Source of the DNA: JBBDWJ01 sp040902925
Lineage (GTDB): Bacteria > Acidobacteriota > Terriglobia > Bryobacterales > UBA6623
Length of the DNA: 20,824 nt
Assembly: GCA_040902925.1 (NCBI GenBank)
Contig: JBBDWJ010000212.1
Span: 1-20,824 of the forward strand
Reading direction: 5' to 3'
In this document: piece by piece, positions 16,112 to 20,824 of the stretch
Layout of the letters: each line of letters begins with the position of its first letter
Position numbering within the stretch: position 1 is the first letter of the stretch
The notes under the pieces: generated by a model
The model's database searches: none
The model's input: the letters and a program-made list of their open reading frames with translations, nothing else
Told to the model about the DNA's origin: nothing
Made by a program: the position numbers and the translations under genes

Positions 16112-17572
16112 ATGCTGCTAGGGCTCGACCAGATTCAAAAACACTTCGGCGGCGTGCCGGCGCTGAAGAACGGCTCGCTCGAGGTCGAGGCGGGGCAAGT
16201 GCACGCCGTGGTGGGAGAAAACGGCGCCGGTAAATCGACGCTAATGAAGATTGTGGCCGGTATGCTGCGGCCCGACGGCGGCAGGATGCTGTGGCGGGGA
16301 GAGCCCGTTTATTTTGGGCGTCCGGCCGATGCCCACGCCATTGGCATCTCGATGGTCCACCAGGAATCGCTGTTGGCGCCGCACCTGACGGTCGCCGAGA
16401 ACATCTTTCTGGGGCGCGAGGCGATGCGCGGCGGGCTGCCGCTGATGGACAAGCAGCGTATGGAGGCCGAAACGGCCCGGCTCATCGAGGAGCATCATTT
16501 CCCGCTGCGGGCCGGCTGGCGCGTGGACCGCTTGAGTCCGGCGCAAAAGCAGTTGGTCGAAATTTGCCGCGCGCTGCACAGCGCTTCGAGCCTGCTGATC
16601 TTCGACGAGCCCACCTCATCGCTTTCCGAGTCCGAGACCGTCGAAGTGTTCCGCATCGTGCGCAGCTTGCGCGAACGCGGCATGGGCATCATTTACATAA
16701 CGCATCGGCTGGCGGAGTTGGGCGAGATCGCCGATCGCGTCACCGTCCTTCGCGACGGCGAAACTGTACACAACGCCGCCTACAGCGAACTCTCGACCGA
16801 GCAGATTGTCCATCACATGGTCGGCCGCGAGGTTGCTGCGATCTACGAGCGAGAGCCTTTGCCCCCCGGCAAGGAAATGCTGCGCGTCGACCTGCCGGAG
16901 GCTCGTTTCACGCTGCACGCCGGCGAGATCGTCGGCATCGCCGGGCTGATGGGCGCGGGCCGCACGGAACTCTGCCAGACGCTGTTCGGCATCACCCCGG
17001 CGAGTGAAGGCTCGATTCACATCGAAGGCCGGGAGGTCTCGATTCGCTCGCCCCAGGAAGCGGTCGACCACGGAATCGCTCTGATCACCGAAGACCGCCA
17101 GAAAACCGGCTTGGCGCTGGAGTTGCCGCTGCGCGTCAACGTTACGCTCGCGCACGTCGACGGGGTTTCGCGCAACGGGCTGGTGCAGGCCGCCAAAGAG
17201 CGTCGCGTCGCGCAGAATTACGTAGAGCGCTTGCGAATTCGCGCTTCCTCCGTCGAACAGTTGGCTCTGCGGCTCAGCGGCGGCAATCAACAGAAGGTCG
17301 TCGTGGCCAAGTGGCTGTTTCGGAATACGAACATCCTGTTGTTCGATGAGCCGACCCGCGGGATCGACGTCGGCGCCAAAGCCGAAGTCTTCGCCGTGAT
17401 GGACGAGCTGGCGCGCGCCGGCAAGGCGCTGCTGATGGTGAGCTCGGAGCTGCCTGAGCTCCTGCAGGTCGCCGACCGCATCCTGGTGATGCGCAATGGG
17501 CGCATGGTCGGAGAACTGCCTCGTACCACGACTCAAGAGCAGATTATGCATCTCGCCGCGGTGGGGAAATGA
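16112..17572 (+). CDS. Sugar-type ABC importer ATPase with two nucleotide-binding domains (RbsA/MglA/XylG family)
   Basis: A 486-residue tandem ATPase that would energise sugar uptake at the inner membrane. NBD1 has Walker A GENGAGKST (35-43), Q84, signature LSPAQKQ (141-147), Walker B LLIFDEP (161-167) and the switch His198. NBD2 has a P-loop with Arg instead of Lys (GLMGAGRT, 278-285), signature LSGGNQQK (388-395) and ILLFDEP. The degenerate second P-loop is normal for this family. The protein is slightly shorter than E. coli RbsA (about 500), mainly in the linker before NBD2. The start codon ATG 16112 has only a purine-rich GAAGAA far upstream. The stop overlaps the permease start (ATGA). 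The transported sugar cannot be identified, and no substrate-binding protein lies next to it. Confidence 0.95.
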   Translation: MLLGLDQIQKHFGGVPALKNGSLEVEAGQVHAVVGENGAGKSTLMKIVAGMLRPDGGRMLWRGEPVYFGRPADAHAIGISMVHQESLLAPHLTVAENIFLGREAMRGGLPLMDKQRMEAETARLIEEHHFPLRAGWRVDRLSPAQKQLVEICRALHSASSLLIFDEPTSSLSESETVEVFRIVRSLRERGMGIIYITHRLAELGEIADRVTVLRDGETVHNAAYSELSTEQIVHHMVGREVAAIYEREPLPPGKEMLRVDLPEARFTLHAGEIVGIAGLMGAGRTELCQTLFGITPASEGSIHIEGREVSIRSPQEAVDHGIALITEDRQKTGLALELPLRVNVTLAHVDGVSRNGLVQAAKERRVAQNYVERLRIRASSVEQLALRLSGGNQQKVVVAKWLFRNTNILLFDEPTRGIDVGAKAEVFAVMDELARAGKALLMVSSELPELLQVADRILVMRNGRMVGELPRTTTQEQIMHLAAVGK

Positions 17573-18510
17573 AATTTCAGGCCGGCATGCTCCAGAAGCT
17601 TCTTCCTTTTCTTACGCTGATCGGCCTGTTGGTGTTTCTGTCGATCGCATCGCCGAATTTCTTAACGGAAACCAACCTGGCGAGCGTCGTTCGCCAGACG
17701 GCCACCATCAACATCATGGCGCTGGGTATGACGCTGGTCATCGTTTCGGGCGGCATCGATTTGTCGGTGGGCGCCATCCTGGCGTTCGCCGGCGTGATGG
17801 GTACGATGGCGATGGCCGGCGGGCAGCCTGTATCGGTCGGAATTTTAGTGGGGCTGTTGTTTGGGCTGTTGTGGGGATTCATCAACGGCGTGCTCATCAC
17901 AACGCTGAAGATCCCGCCATTCATTGTGACGCTGGGCACGATGGGCATTGCGCGCGGCCTGGTTCTGCTGATCACCGACGGCTTGCCCGTCACGGGCTTG
18001 CCCGCGGGGTTTCGTCCACTGGCGGAGGGTTCGATTGCCGGCGTGCCGTACGTGGCTTTTATTCTGATTGTGTGCGCGCTGCTCACCCACGTGCTGCTGC
18101 ATTCGAGCAAGCTTGGCCGCTACACCTACGCGATCGGCAGCAACACAGACGCCGCCATCTATGCGGGAATTCCCGTCGCCCGCTACACCGTGTGCGTGTA
18201 TGCCATTTCGGGGATGCTGACCGGCCTCGGCGGCATGATCGAGGCATCGCGGCTGATGACCGGGCAGCCGACCGCCGGCATGGCTTATGAGCTGCAGGTG
18301 ATTGCGGCAGTCGTAATCGGCGGCGGCAGTCTCACCGGCGGCGAGGGAAGCGTCATGGGCACATTGATCGGCGCGTTCATCATGGGCTTGCTATCGAACG
18401 GCAGCGATCTGCTAGGAATCAGCCCGTTCGTACAGCAAGCGCTGATCGGCGCGATCGTGATTCTAGCGGTGGCCATCGACGAAGCCCGCAAGCGGCGGTT
18501 CTCGGGTTAA
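17569..18510 (+). CDS. Sugar-type ABC importer permease (RbsC/XylH family)
   Basis: A 313-residue, strongly hydrophobic inner-membrane protein with about eight to ten predicted helices. It belongs to the BPD_transp_2 (RbsC-like) permease family: the N-terminal FLSIASPNFLT, GGIDLSVGAILAF near 60, TLGTMGIARG, and the C-terminal cytoplasmic-loop block YELQVIAAVVIGGGSLTGGE that contacts the ATPase. The length is typical (about 320). Its ATG overlaps the ATPase stop by 4 bp, a sign of translational coupling and 1:1 production. The permease likely forms a homodimer with the tandem ATPase. It is followed by a plausible terminator and no further transporter gene. Confidence 0.95.
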   Translation: MKFQAGMLQKLLPFLTLIGLLVFLSIASPNFLTETNLASVVRQTATINIMALGMTLVIVSGGIDLSVGAILAFAGVMGTMAMAGGQPVSVGILVGLLFGLLWGFINGVLITTLKIPPFIVTLGTMGIARGLVLLITDGLPVTGLPAGFRPLAEGSIAGVPYVAFILIVCALLTHVLLHSSKLGRYTYAIGSNTDAAIYAGIPVARYTVCVYAISGMLTGLGGMIEASRLMTGQPTAGMAYELQVIAAVVIGGGSLTGGEGSVMGTLIGAFIMGLLSNGSDLLGISPFVQQALIGAIVILAVAIDEARKRRFSG

Positions 18511-18597
18511 CAGATCCGCACGACGCTAAATTTACATATGTATTTTGAAAATTCAGCACCGCTCTTAGCCGGTTGCATGGATCTGCTCTAAGGGTTC

Positions 18598-18632
18598 ATT
18601 GGGTATTTCGACATGCCCAATCTTCTTGTTTG
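18598..18632 (+). terminator. Putative intrinsic terminator after the ABC permease
   Basis: ATTGGGTAT (18598-18606) pairs with ATGCCCAAT (18613-18621) to form a 9-bp stem with one G-U pair and a 6-nt loop. A T-rich tract (CTTCTTGTTT) follows directly. It lies 88 bp after the permease stop, in the plus direction. The T-tract is interrupted, so efficiency is uncertain. The rest of the 18511-18682 gap is locally AT-rich (around 18530-18555) and contains a second small stem, CCGC-GAA-GCGG, near 18642. Confidence 0.5.
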
Positions 18633-18682
18633 GTTGCGAGCCGCGAAGCGGTGAGCCTTTGGGGGTAGCGACCTATCCCAAC

Positions 18683-19765
18683 TCAAAACGAAAATCCGAC
18701 AGCGCTGATCAAGCCATAATCGTTGCGCTGCACAGCGGTTGGCGGCTGGCTGTCAAAGCGGTCAAACAAGCTGATGCTGAAGGTCAAGCTGCTGATAAGG
18801 GGAATGCGCACGGAGCTGTCGTACTCAACGCGGTAGCGGCTGCCCGGCACGAGGTTGGGGTGCAGCGATAATTTGGTCGAGAAGCGGATATCGCGGAAAC
18901 CGGTCGTCTCCCACTCGACGCCGAGCAGGCCTTCACCCGTCGAGCTGCGCGGATCTTCCTCACCCTCTTCGACAGCCCGAAACTGCTCATTGGTGTAAGT
19001 GAAACCGCCGAGCAGGTTGAGCGTCGTGCGCTTGGTATCGAGCAGCTTCCAACCGAACCCGCCGCCGAACTGACTGCGCAGATCGAGGTTCTGCCGGTCG
19101 TTGCGCTCGAACCCGGTCAGTCCGAATGCGAACATTTTGGGAGTCAGAAAGCGGTCGAGGCGCGCGTTGAAGGCGTGCCGGCTGGTCGGATCGGCGTCGT
19201 CGGTTTCGCTGAAAATTGAGTTCAACCGGGCCTGCGCCTTGTAAACCTGGGTGCGATATTGCCCGCGGGCTCCCAGCGAAGACTGCGTCTGCCTCGAGTT
19301 CCCGCGCGTAAAGTTGTACCCGGCTTCAAAGCTGCCTTCCAGCAACTTCCAGAACCCGGGTGGCTGGCTGTCGGTCATCGGGGCCATCGAAACGACGTCG
19401 CGCGTCTGTACCTCTGCTCGTATGTCCTCGTTCTGAATGAACAGTTGGTCTCCCGTTTTCTCGATGCTGCCGGCGTAGCGGCGGCCGCTCTCGACTTCCA
19501 ACAGGACCTTTTTTTGATGGCCAGTCAATTCGGCGATCTGATCCCAGGCAATGCGCAACGTGCCCGCGTAGCTCGTCTTCAGAGCCAGCTTGCCGTCGGT
19601 GAAACCATCAATCTCGCCGGTAATATGGTCGCCATTCAGCAGCGTGACGCTGGTGGCCGACACCGGCCGCGCCAAACACGACAACCACAGCGATACGGCC
19701 AGAAACAGCGTTGCAGGAAAGGGGAAAAAAGAGCAGTGCGATGGCACAGAATAGATTCTTGGCAT
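18683..19765 (-). CDS. DUF481 outer-membrane beta-barrel protein
   Basis: A 360-residue exported protein when started at ATG 19765. The frame is open 22 codons further to a TTG, but the internal ATG gives a proper signal peptide (cleavage near VSA37) and has a purine-rich AGAAGATA upstream. Residues about 40-81 and 87-129 are two similar small beta units (LLNGDHITGEI... and LEVESGRRYAGSI...). From about 140 the protein shows alternating aromatic strands and ends in GFSF, a terminal-Phe signal used by the BAM machinery. This matches the DUF481 family (YdiY, 'salt-induced outer membrane protein'), whose function is unknown. The gene is convergent with the ABC transporter and lies downstream of moaB by 186 bp. 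Confidence 0.85.
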   Translation of the reverse strand: MPRIYSVPSHCSFFPFPATLFLAVSLWLSCLARPVSATSVTLLNGDHITGEIDGFTDGKLALKTSYAGTLRIAWDQIAELTGHQKKVLLEVESGRRYAGSIEKTGDQLFIQNEDIRAEVQTRDVVSMAPMTDSQPPGFWKLLEGSFEAGYNFTRGNSRQTQSSLGARGQYRTQVYKAQARLNSIFSETDDADPTSRHAFNARLDRFLTPKMFAFGLTGFERNDRQNLDLRSQFGGGFGWKLLDTKRTTLNLLGGFTYTNEQFRAVEEGEEDPRSSTGEGLLGVEWETTGFRDIRFSTKLSLHPNLVPGSRYRVEYDSSVRIPLISSLTFSISLFDRFDSQPPTAVQRNDYGLISAVGFSF

Positions 19766-19951
19766 GACACGACTATCTTCTGCGAAACAGGATTTGGAAA
19801 AGCCCAAAGCCCGCCGCGGGGTAGTGGGCAAAAACGGGCTCGGGCCTCGGCAAAGGAGGGCGGCGGACGTTGAATCGGACGCCTGAAGCTACAAGTAACA
19901 CATCTTTGGCAGTGATGGCGAAGTCCCGCGGCGGGCGGCGTTCGTTTCAAC
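19766..19951 (-). other. Intergenic region between moaB and the DUF481 gene
   Basis: These 186 bp separate two minus-strand genes. The size is enough for an independent promoter for the DUF481 gene. I see GC-rich short inverted segments but no clear terminator for moaB, no recognised riboswitch and no convincing coding frame. Confidence 0.3.
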
Positions 19952-20467
19952 TCAGCGCGCCAGCTCCCACGCCAGATGCTGAATCTCCGGCCCGATAAGC
20001 TTCTCCCACGCAAGCCTCACGGCGGCGGGAGATCCGGGAGTGGAAATCACAATCTTGCCGCGGTAAACGCCCGCCGTCGCACGGGACAGCATCGCCGCGG
20101 CGCCCACTTGCTCGTAGCTGAGCATGCGGAAGATTTCGCCAAATCCCGGCAGGGTCTTCTCGAGTTTTCCGCTGAGCACGTCGAAAGTGCGGTCGCGTTG
20201 TGAGATTCCCGTGCCGCCGTTGAACAGCACGATCTGGATGTCTGCTGCCGCCAGCTCGTCGAGCGCCGCCGCCACTTCCACGGGCTCATCACGGACGATA
20301 CGGGTCGAATGAACGACGTGCCCGGCGGCTTCCAGCGCGCCGCGCAGGTATTGGCCGTTGACGTCGGTTTCCGGCGTCCGTGTGTCGCTCACCGTGACAA
20401 CGGCTGCCGATACAGGCCCTTGGGAAGCGGCTTTTTTCTTGTGGTCCGTGGCGCTAGGGGAAGACAT
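19952..20467 (-). CDS. moaB: Molybdenum cofactor biosynthesis protein, MoaB/Mog family
   Basis: A 171-residue cytosolic protein of the MoCF-binding family that binds and adenylylates molybdopterin during cofactor maturation. Visible landmarks are the first strand AAVVTVSDTR (21-30), the molybdopterin/AMP-binding loop NGGTGIS (83-89) followed by RD, and the PGSP loop near 144-147. The length is typical; the first 16 residues form a polar extension before the fold. Family members called MoaB and Mog are hard to tell apart by sequence alone; some MoaB proteins are inactive paralogues. No other moa, moe or molybdoenzyme gene is in the window. Confidence 0.92.
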   Translation of the reverse strand: MSSPSATDHKKKAASQGPVSAAVVTVSDTRTPETDVNGQYLRGALEAAGHVVHSTRIVRDEPVEVAAALDELAAADIQIVLFNGGTGISQRDRTFDVLSGKLEKTLPGFGEIFRMLSYEQVGAAAMLSRATAGVYRGKIVISTPGSPAAVRLAWEKLIGPEIQHLAWELAR

Positions 20468-20521
20468 CGGTTGCTATTCGAATCCTCGTGAATTGGGGAA
20501 CCCAAAGATCATCGTAGCGGG

Positions 20522-20824
20522 TCAGAAAACGACCGCCACCAGTTCGCCGCGCACATCCTGGCTCGCCGCGAGCGGCCGGTAGACCACGTTCACTTCATAG
20601 CCGCGCAGCCCGCACGGCAATTCCGTCCATTTTTTGGGCGCGTGGTAAAGCTTTGCGGGCCGTGCGGCGGTCTCCCGCAGCTCGATCGAGTAGCGCGGGG
20701 TTTTTACGGTGACGATTTTCAGTTGCGGTTTTGCTTGCGGGCGGCACTCTACGCCGTTGATATATCCGTAGAGCAAAACCGTGCCGGGTGGCGGCCATGC
20801 CTGCGGAACAGGATCGGGAGGAGG
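20522..20824 (-). CDS. Unrecognised protein, C-terminal part (gene runs off right edge)
   Basis: The minus-strand frame is open from the right edge to a TGA at 20522 (100 codons visible). A TTG at 20776 could be a start, but the open frame upstream encodes a Pro-rich stretch (PDPVPQAWPPPGTV) that looks like a linker, so I treat the gene as continuing beyond the window. The visible part is a small beta-rich domain: GYINGVECRP, LKIVTVKTPRYSIEL, ELPCGLRGYEVNVVYRP and a final GELVAVVF. It loosely recalls a beta domain found at the C-terminus of TPR-containing acidobacterial proteins, with two Cys at similar places; this is recollection, not a search. The function is unknown. It lies 54 bp upstream of moaB in the same direction. 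Confidence 0.6.
   Translation of the reverse strand, partial: PPPDPVPQAWPPPGTVLLYGYINGVECRPQAKPQLKIVTVKTPRYSIELRETAARPAKLYHAPKKWTELPCGLRGYEVNVVYRPLAASQDVRGELVAVVF

Noticed and set aside
14868..16121. Long plus-strand open frame antisense to the propeller lipoprotein gene
   Set aside because: It mirrors a well-supported gene, its translation has no family features, and long antisense frames are expected in high-GC DNA.
16044..16121. 25-codon ORF overlapping the start of the ABC ATPase gene, considered as a leader peptide
   Set aside because: Its ribosome site is poor, no codon run suggests attenuation, and no terminator/antiterminator pair is visible nearby.
18636..18662. GC-rich short stem CCGC-GAA-GCGG considered as a REP element or minus-strand terminator
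   Set aside because: Only 4 bp of perfect stem, no T-tract on either strand and no second copy noticed in the window.
18599..18871. 90-codon plus-strand ORF downstream of the permease
   Set aside because: It starts inside the terminator-like hairpin and mostly lies antisense to the 3' end of the DUF481 gene; no family resemblance.

Overview
The window (about 20.8 kb, high GC) looks like chromosomal DNA of an Acidobacteriota member, most likely from the Solibacter/Bryobacterales side. Three things point there. One gene has a clear 'Solibacter' TIGR03437-type domain. Another is a cytosolic Ser/Thr kinase fused to a TolB/FlgO-like domain and TPRs, a design very common in that phylum. A third is a PVC-type haem-binding CxxCH lipoprotein beside a YVTN beta-propeller lipoprotein. 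This placement is inference from gene content. I see no rRNA, tRNA, CRISPR array, insertion sequence or phage gene. No stretch without a gene exceeds about 250 bp.

Layout, left to right. (1) The 5' end of a family 2 glycosyltransferase on the minus strand runs off the left edge. It is divergent from an exported VIT/VWA protein on the plus strand. (2) The VIT/VWA gene converges on a minus-strand pair: a Ser/Thr kinase-TolB-TPR gene, then lepA. The two are separated by a spacer built of degenerate 7-bp repeats arranged as two inverted arrays. (3) A TIM-barrel sugar isomerase/epimerase-like gene is divergent from the kinase. It converges, with 6 bp between, on a long minus-strand group. (4) That group, in transcription order, is a YVTN beta-propeller lipoprotein, the PVC-type haem lipoprotein, phosphate acetyltransferase (pta), and an exported TIGR03437 protein ending in a DUF192 domain. 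The pta stop and the next GTG start are 1 bp apart. (5) Divergent from the group is a two-gene sugar-type ABC importer (tandem ATPase and permease, overlapping by 4 bp) with no substrate-binding protein nearby, followed by a plausible intrinsic terminator. (6) On the minus strand at the right are a DUF481 outer-membrane protein, moaB, and the 3' end of an unrecognised gene that runs off the right edge.

Functionally the window mixes housekeeping (lepA, pta, moaB) with envelope functions: five proteins have signal peptides or lipoboxes. The most plausible joint unit is the propeller lipoprotein plus the haem lipoprotein, possibly an extracytoplasmic oxidation module. I see no classic defence island or biosynthetic cluster. 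The most unusual items are the inverted heptamer-repeat spacer between the kinase gene and lepA, the TIGR03437-DUF192 fusion, and the protease-propeptide-like tail on the VIT/VWA protein.
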